Of a stretch of DNA of 64,000 nucleotides, positions 9,366 to 20,648 are shown piece by piece (position 1 is the stretch's first letter; every line of letters begins with the position of its first letter). Below the pieces are notes generated by a model, which saw only the letters and a list, made by a program, of their open reading frames with translations, had not been told where the DNA came from and did no database searches. This DNA is from Actinopolyspora biskrensis. GTDB lineage: Bacteria > Actinomycetota > Actinomycetes > Mycobacteriales > Pseudonocardiaceae. Made by a program: the position numbers and the translations under genes. The DNA lies in NCBI RefSeq assembly GCF_013408175.1, contig NZ_JACBYW010000001.1, forward strand, positions 248,001 through 312,000, in the 5' to 3' direction.

Positions 9366-10757
9366 GTGAGTGAGGGGCTGTTCGACACCGGTTCGTTCGA
9401 CAACCGGCTTCTCGATGACGGGTTGTTCGGAAACGACGCCGAGGAGCGCGCGGAACAACGGCTTGCCGACAACGCACCGCTGGCCGTGCGGATGCGTCCG
9501 CGGAGCCTGGACGAGGTGATCGGGCAGGACCACCTGCTCGGGCCGGGAGCTCCGCTGCGGCGTCTGGTGGAGGGGGCCGCCCCGGCGTCCGTGCTGCTGC
9601 ACGGGCCGCCCGGAACGGGCAAGACCACGCTGGCCGGCCTGGTCTCGCAGGCCACCGGACGCAGGTTCGTCGCGCTCTCCGCCCTCTCCGCGGGTGTGAA
9701 GGAAGTCCGCGGCGTGATCGAGGAGGCACGTCGCAGACTGGGGCACTCCGGGGAGGCCACCGTCCTGTTCATCGACGAGGTGCACCGCTTCTCCAAGACC
9801 CAGCAGGACGCGCTGCTCTCGGCCGTGGAGGACCGCACCGTGCTGCTGGTGGCGGCCACCACCGAGAACCCGTCGTTCTCCGTGGTGTCGCCGTTGCTGT
9901 CCCGCTCCCTGGTGCTGGGGCTGCAACCGCTCGACGACGCGGCCGTGCGGGATCTGGTGCGCCGGGCCGTGTCCGAGCAGCGTGGCCTGGCCGGGGTGTA
10001 CCGGCTCGTGGAGGAGGCCGAGGAGCACCTGGTCGCGCTCGCCAACGGGGACGCCCGCAGGGCGTTGACCGCTCTCGAGGCCGCTGCCGAGGCCGCGGAG
10101 ACCAACGGGGCGACGACGATCGACCTGAACACCGTCGAGACCACGGTGGACAAGGCCGCCGTGCGCTACGACAGGGACGGTGACCAGCACTACGACGTGA
10201 TCAGCGCTTTCATCAAGTCGATCCGCGGCTCGGACGTGGACGCCGCGCTGCACTACCTGGCCCGCATGGTCGAGGCGGGGGAGGATCCGCGTTTCATAGC
10301 GCGTCGTCTCGTGGTGCACGCGAGCGAGGACGTCGGGATGGCCGACCCCACGGCGCTGCAGAGCGCCGTCGCCGCGAGTCAGGCGGTTCAGTTCATCGGG
10401 ATGCCGGAGGGGCGGCTCCCGCTGGCCCAGGCGACCGTGCATCTGGCCACGGCCCCCAAGTCCAACGCGATCATCACGGCCGTGGACGCCGCGTTGGCCG
10501 ACGTGCGCGCGGGGAAGGCGGGTACGGTTCCGGCTCATCTGCGGGACGGGCACTACGCGGGAGCGAACCGGCAGGGCAATGCCGTCGGGTATCGCTACCC
10601 GCACGACAGGTCCGAGGGGGTGCTGGCGCAGCAGTACCCGCCGGACCGGTTGGTCGGAACGGACTACTACGAACCGAGCGGACGGGGCGGCGAGCGCACG
10701 CTGGCCGAACGGCTTCCGAAGCTGCGCGGGATAGTGCGCGGAGAACCCGACGACTGA
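9366..10757 (+). CDS. rarA: Replication-associated recombination protein A (RarA/MgsA), AAA+ ATPase
   Basis: AAA+ protein of the clamp-loader clade that acts at stalled replication forks. It has 463 residues from GTG 9366. Walker A is GPPGTGKT (about residue 80), Walker B is [10 protein letters not shown] (about 134), and sensor 1 is [10 protein letters not shown]. The C-terminal helical and MgsA tetramerisation regions follow, with [25 protein letters not shown] and the [20 protein letters not shown] signature over two helices. The Zn-finger N-terminus seen in eukaryotic WRNIP1 is absent, as expected for bacteria. A longer frame opens upstream at 9288, but GTG 9366 matches the usual N-terminus. 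RarA lies near alaS/ruvX in many actinobacteria, as here. Confidence 0.95.
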   Translation: MSEGLFDTGSFDNRLLDDGLFGNDAEERAEQRLADNAPLAVRMRPRSLDEVIGQDHLLGPGAPLRRLVEGAAPASVLLHGPPGTGKTTLAGLVSQATGRRFVALSALSAGVKEVRGVIEEARRRLGHSGEATVLFIDEVHRFSKTQQDALLSAVEDRTVLLVAATTENPSFSVVSPLLSRSLVLGLQPLDDAAVRDLVRRAVSEQRGLAGVYRLVEEAEEHLVALANGDARRALTALEAAAEAAETNGATTIDLNTVETTVDKAAVRYDRDGDQHYDVISAFIKSIRGSDVDAALHYLARMVEAGEDPRFIARRLVVHASEDVGMADPTALQSAVAASQAVQFIGMPEGRLPLAQATVHLATAPKSNAIITAVDAALADVRAGKAGTVPAHLRDGHYAGANRQGNAVGYRYPHDRSEGVLAQQYPPDRLVGTDYYEPSGRGGERTLAERLPKLRGIVRGEPDD

Positions 10758-10899
10758 TGCTTCGCGCGGGCTGCGCTGCGCGGCGGATCGGCTTGCCTGC
10801 ACGGACTCCGTGCGGAACCACGGACGCGGAGCGGCTTGGCCGCTTCCTGAGAGGCCCCTCCGGGGCATGGCGACCGATCTCTCTTGAAGGGACGAGTGA

Positions 10900-11865
10900 G
10901 TGAACGCCCGAACAGTGGTGACCAGGTGGATACCCGACTCGGCCGTGCGGCTGCTGGAGTCGGTCGGTGAGGTCCGGTTGTGCAGTCAGAACCGGGCCAT
11001 GACTCCGGACGAGCTGGCGGAGGCGGTCAGCGGCGCTGACGCGGTCGTCTCGATGCTGCACGACCGCGTGGACGGGGCGATGCTCGACGCGGCCGGCCCC
11101 TCGTTGCGCGTGGTGGCCAACGTCGCCGTCGGCTACGACAACGTGGACGTGCCCGCGCTGGACTCGCGCGGGGTGCTGCTGACGAACACCCCGGGCGTGC
11201 TCACCGACGCCACGGCGGACCTGACCTTCGGACTTCTGCTGATGTGCACGCGCAGGCTGGGGGAGGGGGAGCGGCTGCTCCGTTCCAGGACGCCCTGGGC
11301 GTGGCACTTCTCCTTCATGCTCGGTTCCGGGTTGCAGGGCAAGAGGCTGGGGATCGTGGGGTTCGGCCAGATCGGCCGGGCGGTGGCCCGCAGGGCGCGG
11401 GCCTTCGGCGTGGAGATCGTCTACACCGCGCGGCACAGGGCCGCGGAGGAAGCGGAGAACGAGGTCGGCGCCGAGTACCTGCCCATGTCGGAGCTGCTGG
11501 AGCGTTCCGACGTGGTTTCCCTGCACTGCCCGCTCACCGCGGAGACCCGTCATCTGATCGACGGCTCGGCGCTGGCGCGGATGAAGCCCTCGGCTGTGCT
11601 GCTCAACACCAGCCGCGGTCCCGTGGTCGACGAGCACGCGCTGGCGCTGGCACTGCGGGAAGGTTCGATAGCCGGGGCCGGGCTGGACGTTTTCGAGAAC
11701 GAACCCGTGGTGGACCCGGAACTGCTCGAGCTGGACAACGTGGCGCTCGCGCCGCACCTCGGATCGGCCACCACGGAGACGAGGACGGCCATGGCGATGC
11801 TGGCCGCCCGCAACGTGGTCGGGGTGCTCGACGGCAGCGGGCCGGTCAGCCCGGTCAACGGGTGA
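10900..11865 (+). CDS. D-2-hydroxyacid dehydrogenase (glyoxylate/hydroxypyruvate reductase-like)
   Basis: A 321-residue NAD(P)-dependent oxidoreductase that interconverts 2-keto acids and D-2-hydroxyacids. The nucleotide-binding GFGQIG motif is at 154-159. The catalytic Arg239 (NTSRGPVVDE), Glu268 (FENEP) and His286 (APHLGSA) are all present. The substrate-domain pattern NVAVGYDNVDV resembles GyaR/GhrB enzymes, so glyoxylate or hydroxypyruvate is the likeliest substrate; the exact one cannot be read from sequence. The start is GTG 10900 with AAGGGACGAG upstream. It lies 142 bases after rarA and ends facing the FtsX-like permease, with a strong shared hairpin between. Confidence 0.88.
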   Translation: MNARTVVTRWIPDSAVRLLESVGEVRLCSQNRAMTPDELAEAVSGADAVVSMLHDRVDGAMLDAAGPSLRVVANVAVGYDNVDVPALDSRGVLLTNTPGVLTDATADLTFGLLLMCTRRLGEGERLLRSRTPWAWHFSFMLGSGLQGKRLGIVGFGQIGRAVARRARAFGVEIVYTARHRAAEEAENEVGAEYLPMSELLERSDVVSLHCPLTAETRHLIDGSALARMKPSAVLLNTSRGPVVDEHALALALREGSIAGAGLDVFENEPVVDPELLELDNVALAPHLGSATTETRTAMAMLAARNVVGVLDGSGPVSPVNG

Positions 11866-11928
11866 GGTGAGCCCTCGGAGCTCCTTCACGGCACGGTCAC
11901 CGTGGAGGAGCTCTCCGGGCGGCTCGAC

Positions 11929-11960
11929 GGCCGTGGCCCGGGGCGCCCCGGGCCACGGCC
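11929..11960. terminator. Bidirectional hairpin between convergent genes
   Basis: Perfect 15-bp GC-rich stem (11929-11943 with 11946-11960) and a two-base loop, centred between the stops of the hydroxyacid dehydrogenase and the permease gene. Likely serves both strands. Confidence 0.7.
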
Positions 11961-11969
11961 GCTCGGAGA

Positions 11970-13247
11970 TCACCCGGTCCGTGGTTTGCGCATCGAGCCG
12001 ATCGCGGCTCCCGCGACCGCGGCCAGGGCGGGCGCGAGCACGGACACCGTGGTCCGCACACCCCCGGGCACCAGCGTGAACCACTGGATCCGCAGTCCCA
12101 GGAACGCCTCCATCGGGGCGCGCAGTGCCAGGGCGGCCAGCACTCCCAGTCCGGTGGCCAGCACCCCGGCAACCAGTCCGATGCCGGCAGCCCGGCCGAG
12201 CACGCCGCGCCCGTCGAGTTCACCGAGGGTGAGTCGCCGCACTCCGGAGGCGCCGAGCAGGGCCGCGCTGATCAGCACCCCGAACAGGGCCACGTAGCGC
12301 CAGAGCTCGACCGTCCTGATCAGGTTCTTCTCACGCTCGACCAGCGGGAAAGCGCCGATGCCCATCTCCCGCAGCCGCGCCGCGACGGAGTTCACGTCGC
12401 TCGCCTCGTCGACCAGGACACCGACTCGCTCGGCCCCCGAACCGCCGTGCAGTGCCTCCGGCGTTTGCCCCGTGTCCGCGGCGGCGAGCATCGCGGCCGT
12501 GCGCGGGGCGACGTAGGCCGTGTCGGACCCGTCCGCGTGCCAGCGGGGATCGTAGGTCGCGGCGACGCGGAGCTCGATGGTCTCGCTGAAGCTGGGCGGA
12601 GAGCTCGGAGCCGTCTCGTCCGGAGCTCCCCCGGCCGGGGCCTCCTCTTCCTGAGCCCCCTCCTCCTGGGCGTCGCCCTCCTGCTCGGCTGCCTCCTGCT
12701 CCGCCGCGCTCTTCTCGTCGGCGCCCTCGTCGCGAGGTGGCTTCCGCGGATCGGGCGAGGCGACGGTGTAGCTCATCCGGATCGTCCGGCCGAGGTACCG
12801 GGTGAAGTCGGTCCCCTGGGAACGAGCAGGCACCACTATCGCGTCCGGAGGCAGGGGGCCCTGCACGGTTCCCTCGGTCAGCGGCGGCGGCACGTAACTG
12901 CCCCAGGAGCGCACCGCCAGCGAGAACTCCGGAAGCGCGCTGTCCCCCTCCGGAGCCCGCAGCGAGGAAGGATAGTCGGGGACGACCTGCTCGACCCCGG
13001 CGACGGCCTCGATCAGGTTCAGCTTCCGGGCGTTGAGGTTGCCCCTGGTGGTCATGCTCGGCAGCGAGGAGACCACGATGCGGTCCGCGCCGTCGGCGCG
13101 CAGCACGTCGCGTTCGGTGGCGGCCCGCATTCCCGAGCTGACCCCGGTGATGGTGCTCAGCAGGAAGGTGAACACCAGCACGACCGCCAGCGTGCCGCGG
13201 TTGATGAGTTCTCTCGGTGATCCGGCCGAACCGGCCCCTCCGCCCAT
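11970..13247 (-). CDS. FtsX/MacB-type permease-like membrane protein with acidic linker (orphan)
   Basis: A 425-residue protein with the FtsX/MacB permease topology. One membrane segment lies near the N-terminus (19-36), followed by a large extracytoplasmic domain (about 40-310) and three C-terminal membrane segments (about 317-336, 352-376, 399-418). The outer domain contains an unusually acidic Ala/Glu/Pro-rich linker (about 164-218, more than a dozen Glu). Such permeases normally pair with an ABC ATPase; none is adjacent, so this may be an orphan or may use an ATPase elsewhere. It starts at ATG 13247. Single gene, convergent with the hydroxyacid dehydrogenase. Confidence 0.65.
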   Translation of the reverse strand: MGGGAGSAGSPRELINRGTLAVVLVFTFLLSTITGVSSGMRAATERDVLRADGADRIVVSSLPSMTTRGNLNARKLNLIEAVAGVEQVVPDYPSSLRAPEGDSALPEFSLAVRSWGSYVPPPLTEGTVQGPLPPDAIVVPARSQGTDFTRYLGRTIRMSYTVASPDPRKPPRDEGADEKSAAEQEAAEQEGDAQEEGAQEEEAPAGGAPDETAPSSPPSFSETIELRVAATYDPRWHADGSDTAYVAPRTAAMLAAADTGQTPEALHGGSGAERVGVLVDEASDVNSVAARLREMGIGAFPLVEREKNLIRTVELWRYVALFGVLISAALLGASGVRRLTLGELDGRGVLGRAAGIGLVAGVLATGLGVLAALALRAPMEAFLGLRIQWFTLVPGGVRTTVSVLAPALAAVAGAAIGSMRKPRTG

Positions 13248-13635
13248 TCGGAGCGCTCCCCCTTGATGTTCCGTCGCCGCCGGAAGTGTGGACGACAGTG
13301 CAATCTATCGTGTGGCGGTGGCCGATCCTGCGCCTGCCACCTGGCACCGGGGCTCTCCGCGGATCACCGGCTCGGAACCGGGGGCGTGAACCGCGCGGAC
13401 GGCGCCGTTCCGGCACACCGCTGTTCGGGTGCCCTGGGGACCCTGCGGGACGCGACCTCGCCCGGCCGGAACCGAGCTGCTCGCGGAACCCGTCGCGATT
13501 CGCCGAAAACGACGTGTGCGGAATGCCGTGCGCGTGTCAGCACGACGGGCGCGATAGCCTGACCGCGATCACAGCCGCCGTGCCGAGCTCTTCGGCGGGG
13601 CGGCCGCACGAGTCAGCTGGAACCCGGGAGGACAC
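13248..13635. other. Divergent intergenic region, permease / DUF948 gene
   Basis: About 390 bases with promoters for both directions expected. No gene or clear box was found. Overall GC is similar to the flanking genes. Confidence 0.3.
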
Positions 13636-14040
13636 GTGACGCCCACCGAGATCGCCGCGCTGATCGCAGCAGGCGCTTTCGTGCTGCTGGTCGTGCTGCT
13701 GGCGATCCCGTTGGTCAAGCTCGGCCGCACGTTGGACGAGGCGACCAACGCGATCCGCAAGGCGCAGGAGAATTCCGATCCGCTGTTCACCGGCGCGAAC
13801 ACGACTCTGGACCATGTGAACACCCAACTGGACCGCGTCGACGGCATAACGGCCAACGCCCAGTCGGTCTCCAGCAACGTGTCCGCACTGTCCTCGCTGT
13901 TCACCGCTACACTGGGAAGCCCGCTGGTGAAATCAGCCGCTTTCACCTACGGCGTGAGCAAGGCCCTGCGCGCCCGTCGCAAACGCGGCGAAGAGCCCGT
14001 GGGCAGGCACTCCCGCAGGCGCAAAAGGGGGCGTAAGTGA
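13636..14040 (+). CDS. DUF948 domain-containing membrane-anchored protein
   Basis: A 134-residue protein. Residues 7-28 form one membrane segment, and residues about 32-95 form an amphipathic, coiled-coil-like stretch (LGRTLDEATNAIRKAQ, TQLDRVDGITANAQSVSSNV) typical of DUF948. A very basic tail (RARRKRGEEPVGRHSRRRKR) follows. Function unknown; the gene is conserved just upstream of alaS in actinobacteria. It starts at GTG 13636 with GGGAGGAC upstream and overlaps the next gene by four bases (GTGA), so the two are translationally coupled. A role at the cell envelope is inference. Confidence 0.85.
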   Translation: MTPTEIAALIAAGAFVLLVVLLAIPLVKLGRTLDEATNAIRKAQENSDPLFTGANTTLDHVNTQLDRVDGITANAQSVSSNVSALSSLFTATLGSPLVKSAAFTYGVSKALRARRKRGEEPVGRHSRRRKRGRK

Positions 14041-14393
14041 GTCGTCTGTTGTTGTTCGGTGCCGGTGTCGCCGCGGGCGTCGCGCTGAGTCGCAAGGTCG
14101 GCCAGACCGCGCGCAAGGCCACGCCGGTCGGTGTGGCCGATCAACTCGGTGACGCGGTACGGGAACTGGCCGGAGCGGTCGGTTCGTTCGGCGCGGACGT
14201 ACGCGCCGGAATGACCGAGCGCGAACACGAACTCCACGAGAGCGTGAGCGAGCGGACCGGGATCGTGACCGGCGGCCGCGAACAGCGGACCGTCGACGGC
14301 CCCGACAATGGGGCCAGGCCCGTCACCAGGATGGCCGGAACCATCGACGGTGCGGACTCGCGGGCGCGCCGAGCTCGTCGGGCGGGGCGTTGA
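14037..14393 (+). CDS. DUF6167 family small protein
   Basis: A 118-residue protein with a short hydrophobic N-terminus (residues 3-17, LLLFGAGVAAGVALS) and then a helical, charged body (VGVADQLGDAVRELAGAVGS). This pattern, and its place between a DUF948 gene and alaS, fit the actinobacterial DUF6167 family of unknown function. The last 35 residues are low-complexity and basic. GTG 14037 overlaps the stop of the DUF948 gene. It is followed 88 bases later by alaS, perhaps in the same transcript. Confidence 0.75.
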   Translation: MSRLLLFGAGVAAGVALSRKVGQTARKATPVGVADQLGDAVRELAGAVGSFGADVRAGMTEREHELHESVSERTGIVTGGREQRTVDGPDNGARPVTRMAGTIDGADSRARRARRAGR

Positions 14394-14481
14394 CCCTCGA
14401 CGCGAGCCCGTCGTGCTCACGTCGACCAGGCGCCCCGCCTGCTCCGCGCCGGCAGCCGCATCCGCGTAGAAGGACTTCACC

Positions 14482-17156
<2,675 letters not shown>

Positions 17157-17160
<4 letters not shown>

Positions 17161-17651
17161 GCGCCGAGCAACCCGAGTCCGAAACGAGCGCCGGCGGGGA
17201 GAAGGGGCGTGCCGACCCCGGTCCGGGCAGGCGCATCGGTGTGGATGTGGGCGAGGCCAGAGTGGGCGTCGCGGTGAGCGACCCGGCGCCCCTGCTGGCC
17301 ACTCCGCTCAGCACCCTCAAAAGGGACCGGTCCGGTAAGACCGACCTGAGCAGGCTCGTCGAGCTGGTGAACGAGTACGAGGTCGTCGAGATCGTGGTCG
17401 GCCTGCCGGTCACCCTGGCTGGGCGGCACGGGCAGTCGGCGGACATCGCACGCTCCTACGCCGATGCCCTGGAAGCACGTGCAGGCGGGGTGCCGGTGCG
17501 TTTGAGTGACGAGCGACTCACTACCGTGACGGCCACACGGATGCTTTCCGACCGCGGGATTCGTGGTAAGCGTCAGCGTGCCGTGGTGGATCAGGCCGCC
17601 GCGGTGGAGATCCTGCAGTCCTGGCTGGACGCGCGTGGCCGAGGCGAGTGA
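17157..17651 (+). CDS. ruvX: Putative pre-16S rRNA nuclease / Holliday-junction resolvase-like (YqgF/RuvX)
   Basis: A 164-residue RNase H-fold protein of the YqgF family. Its members process the 5' end of 16S rRNA in E. coli and have been proposed as Holliday-junction resolvases; which activity dominates here is not known. The signature is visible as [18 protein letters not shown] (first catalytic Asp), [24 protein letters not shown] (Glu), and [13 protein letters not shown] with the terminal acidic residue. The first 25 residues are a non-conserved extension. Its GTG start overlaps the alaS stop. Confidence 0.93.
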
Positions 17652-17870
17652 GGGGTGCTCTCGGTATGACCGGGGGCGTGCCCGCCGAGTCGGCTTCGTG
17701 GTGCGCGTTCCGTCGTGCTGCGGGAGGAGGCGGTTGACGGGCCCGGTCGAACGGGTCGTCGCGGTGCGACCCGTCGAACCGGAAACACCGGGGCGGAGCG
17801 CTCCGCTCGGGCCGATCGACCGAGCGACGGAAACGGGGCTTTTCGGAAGGCTCGCTGGGAGGACGCTGGC

Positions 17871-19091
17871 GTGAACGACGATCTCGGCCTGTTCACCGAT
17901 GAAGCCGGTGACGAATCGGAGCTGCGCAGGCAGGAGGACGCCGAAAGCGAACGGTTCCGCAGACGACGACGGCGCAGGATCGTCACGGCAGTGGCGGGGT
18001 TGCTCGTGTTGCTGATCGTCGTCAGCGGCGCTGTCTACGGCACGTCGCAGTTGCTGAGCCTCGGCGGTTACGAGGACTACGAGGGCTCCGGCAGCGGCGA
18101 GGTGGTCATCCGGGTCGAGAAGGGGGACACCACCAGCGCCATCGGACGGACGCTCGCGGAGAAGGACGTGGTGGCCTCGCCCGCCGCCTTCGTCGAAGCG
18201 GCCAAGGAGAACAAGAAGATCACCGGGATTCAGCCGGGCTTCTACTCGATGCGCTCCAGGATGTCCGGAGAGGCTGCCGTGGGCCGGATCGTCTCGGACG
18301 AGGCCAGAGAGGGCCGGGTGGAGATCCGCGGCGGGATGCGGCTCGCGGACCACGTGGGTCCGGACGACGAGGTCGTGCCCGGCGTCCTCTCCCTGCTGGG
18401 GAAGGCCGCCTGCGGCGGGAGCGAGGACTCCGCCGACTGCGCGGGCGAGGAGGACATGACCAGGGCGGCCGCCGAGACGCCGTTGCCCGAGCTCGGCGTT
18501 CCCGAGTGGGCCGCCTCCGGAGCGGCCGAGGCGCCGGACCCGAAGCGCAGGCTGGAAGGGCTGATCCTGCCCGGCATCTACCACGTGGAGCCTTCGGCCG
18601 ACGCTCCCCAGGTGCTGCGTTCGGTGTTGAGCACTTCCTTCGAGAAGATGCGCTCCATCGGTTTCCCCGAGATCGCGGACGGGACGAAGCACTCCCCCTA
18701 CGAGCTGGTCAAAGTGGCCTCGTTGGTGCAGAGCGAAGGCATCGGGAAGGACTTCGGCAAGGTGGCCAGGGTCGTCGAGAACCGGCTGGACATCGACATG
18801 AGGCTGCAGTTCGACTCGACGATCAACTACCTGCTGGAGGAGCCCTCGCTGCTGACCGAGGACGAGAACCGGGCCGAGGAGGGACCGTACAACACCTACC
18901 GGACCAAGGGGTTGCCACCGACCCCGATCTCCGCGCCGAGCGCGGATGCCGTCGAGGCGGCTGCCGATCCACCTCCGGGGGAGTGGATGTACTTCGTCAA
19001 GTGCCAGAAGGACGGCACCTCGTGCTTTTCGAAGACGATCGAGGAGCACGAGAAGGCCAAGGAGAAGGCCAAACGCAACGGCGCCTACTGA
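17871..19091 (+). CDS. mltG: Endolytic murein transglycosylase MltG (YceG-like)
   Basis: Membrane-bound lytic transglycosylase that cuts nascent glycan strands and helps end peptidoglycan polymerisation. It has 406 residues from GTG 17871, with GGGAGG 8 bases upstream. There is a basic cytoplasmic segment (about 25-36, eight Arg), one membrane helix (about 38-58), a LysM-like subdomain, and a YceG catalytic domain. The catalytic Glu is in ASLVQSEGIG, and the substrate-binding YNTYRTKGLPPTPI motif is intact. An insertion rich in Glu/Ala (about 180-230) is longer than in E. coli, as often in actinobacteria. The 220 bases upstream after ruvX hold no gene. Confidence 0.94.
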   Translation: MNDDLGLFTDEAGDESELRRQEDAESERFRRRRRRRIVTAVAGLLVLLIVVSGAVYGTSQLLSLGGYEDYEGSGSGEVVIRVEKGDTTSAIGRTLAEKDVVASPAAFVEAAKENKKITGIQPGFYSMRSRMSGEAAVGRIVSDEAREGRVEIRGGMRLADHVGPDDEVVPGVLSLLGKAACGGSEDSADCAGEEDMTRAAAETPLPELGVPEWAASGAAEAPDPKRRLEGLILPGIYHVEPSADAPQVLRSVLSTSFEKMRSIGFPEIADGTKHSPYELVKVASLVQSEGIGKDFGKVARVVENRLDIDMRLQFDSTINYLLEEPSLLTEDENRAEEGPYNTYRTKGLPPTPISAPSADAVEAAADPPPGEWMYFVKCQKDGTSCFSKTIEEHEKAKEKAKRNGAY

Positions 19092-19377
19092 GCAGGAGAG
19101 TGCGACACCCCGGTCTGCGTGGGTGGTTCGTGGCGGAACCTCTCGCGGGCTCTCGCTCCGGGGAGGGCCGACATCGGGTGGCGGCCTGCACGACGTCGGG
19201 CCTTCCTCGCGAGAGCACCGCGGGAGAACCCGCGGTCGAGCATCCTGCATGGGCTCAGAGCGCCCGCGTCGGAGTGGAGGATTTTCCGGGGACTCGATTT
19301 GCTCGGCGGGTTCTGATGAGCGGAACTCAGCGGAGGCGCCGACCACGCGGGCGGTTCCGGGGAAGAGGAGGAACGAG
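19092..19377. other. Intergenic region mltG-aroE, mostly repeat
   Basis: About 285 bases. The central 19114-19233 belongs to the dispersed repeat family described separately. The rest has no visible gene. Confidence 0.4.
19114..19233 (+). repeat. Dispersed intergenic repeat, copy A
   Basis: This roughly 120-bp block matches, on the opposite strand, 62258-62380 near def. Shared landmarks in order are TGGGTGGTT, TGGCGGAACC, CTCTCGCGGGCTCTCGCTCC, ACGTCGG, CCTTCCTCGCGAGAGCACC and GGGAGAACCCGC. The middle differs more than the ends. Partial copies lie at 27331-27385 and 58938-58976. It is neither coding nor an IS; a small mobile or structural repeat is likely. Confidence 0.65.
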
Positions 19378-20280
19378 GTGGTGAGGATGACTGAGAGGGT
19401 CTCGCGGGACGAGGAACCACGGCCCCGCCGCGCGGGAGTGGTCGGTTCCCCTGTCGAACACTCCCTGTCCCCCGTGCTGCACGGAGCCGCCTACCGCGCG
19501 CTGGGGCTGGACCACTGGTCGTACGAGCGCGTCGAACGGGACGCGGAGGGACTGGGCCGGCTGGCCGGGGAACTGGAGGAGGACTGGGTCGGTCTCTCCG
19601 TGACGATGCCGGGCAAGCAGGCGGCACTGGCTCTGGCGGACAGCGCCACGGAACGGGCACGTGCCGTGGGGGCGGCCAACACGCTGGTTCGGACGCGGGA
19701 CGCCGGTTGGGCGGCGGACTGCACCGATGTGGACGGGATCGTCGGGGCGCTGCGCGCGGCGGGCGGTTTCGCGGGAGGTGGTAGTGCTCTGCTGCTGGGG
19801 GCGGGGGGCACCGCGCTGGCCGCGCTGGCCGCGTTCGCGGAACTGGGGATCACCGAGGTGATCCTCGCCGTCCGTGAGCCGGCCCGGGCCGAGGACGCGC
19901 TGGCCACTGCCGAGCGGCTGGGCGTGCGGGTTACCACGCGGCGGTTGGACTCCACGGACCTGGCGCGCACGGCCGCGGAGTCGGATGTCGTGGTCGCCAC
20001 CCTGCCCGCGGGGGCCGTTGACGAGCGTGCGCACGAGCTGGCCCGGGCCCGTCTCGTGCTCGACGTCGTTTACCACCCGTGGCCTACCCCGCTGGCCACC
20101 GCCGTGCACGAGGGGGGAGGAAGACTGGCCACCGGGCTGGACATGCTGCTGCACCAGTCGTTCGGCCAGGTGGAGCAGTTCACCGGGGAGAGAGCGCCCA
20201 GAGCGGTGATGCGTGATGCGCTCTCCGCGGCGACGGGAGGCGAGCTGCCGTTGCCGCTGGTCGGGGAGCTCGGGGAGTGA
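19378..20280 (+). CDS. aroE: Shikimate dehydrogenase
   Basis: Reduces 3-dehydroshikimate to shikimate with NADPH in the shikimate pathway. It has about 300 residues. The substrate pocket is EHSLSPVLHGAAY, the catalytic lysine is in MPGKQAAL, and the aspartate partner is in DCTDVDG. The dinucleotide-binding loop is GAGGTALAALA. The C-terminal LDMLLHQSFGQVEQFTG motif is intact. GTG 19378 sits 6 bases after GAGGAGG; GTG 19381 and ATG 19387 are in-frame alternatives. Its usual neighbours aroC-aroK-aroB-aroQ lie 3.5 kb on, separated here by the PTS genes and the prepilin peptidase. Confidence 0.94.
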   Translation: MVRMTERVSRDEEPRPRRAGVVGSPVEHSLSPVLHGAAYRALGLDHWSYERVERDAEGLGRLAGELEEDWVGLSVTMPGKQAALALADSATERARAVGAANTLVRTRDAGWAADCTDVDGIVGALRAAGGFAGGGSALLLGAGGTALAALAAFAELGITEVILAVREPARAEDALATAERLGVRVTTRRLDSTDLARTAAESDVVVATLPAGAVDERAHELARARLVLDVVYHPWPTPLATAVHEGGGRLATGLDMLLHQSFGQVEQFTGERAPRAVMRDALSAATGGELPLPLVGELGE

Positions 20281-20285
20281 GCCGT

Positions 20286-20318
20286 GCGGGGACCGGCTCA
20301 CCGCGAACCGGTCCCCGC
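20286..20318. terminator. Hairpin between convergent aroE and ptsH
   Basis: 11-bp perfect stem (GCGGGGACCGG with CCGGTCCCCGC) and an 11-base loop, in the 44 bases separating the two stops. Probably bidirectional. Confidence 0.65.
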
Positions 20319-20324
20319 GCTCGG

Positions 20325-20594
20325 TCAGGAACCGTCGAGCTCGCTTCCGACCAGTTCCGCGATGTGGTCCAGCGCGTCCTCGGCGCCTTCACCGTCGGCG
20401 GCCAGCACGACTTCGTCGCCGTGGGCGGCGCCCAGTGTCATCAGCCCCAGGATGCTGGCCGCTTCGACGGGGTCGGTCTCCTGCTTGCGGATGGTGATCT
20501 TCACCGATTGAGCGGCAGCGGCCTTCGCCAGCATGGCGGCCGGGCGTGCGTGCAGCCCCACCTTGCTCGCGACGGTGACGTGTCGTTCTGGCAT
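20325..20594 (-). CDS. ptsH: HPr phosphocarrier protein of the PTS
   Basis: Carries phosphate from enzyme I to sugar-specific EIIA proteins. It has 89 residues. The active histidine is His15 in KVGLHARPA, and the Ser47 region (AASILGLM) resembles the regulatory site of firmicute HPr; HPr kinase is generally absent from actinobacteria. It lies 54 bases downstream of the EIIC gene on the same strand and is probably cotranscribed. Enzyme I (ptsI) is not in the window. Confidence 0.95.
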   Translation of the reverse strand: MPERHVTVASKVGLHARPAAMLAKAAAAQSVKITIRKQETDPVEAASILGLMTLGAAHGDEVVLAADGEGAEDALDHIAELVGSELDGS

Positions 20595-20648
20595 CCGTTC
20601 GTTTCCGTTCTCTTGTTCCGATGTCGCGGGCCGTGCGCTGACGGTGCT

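Noticed and set aside
7421-10153. Antisense open frame of 910 codons opposite the SulP gene and rarA
   Set aside because: It spans two well-supported genes and their spacer on the other strand and has low-complexity composition.
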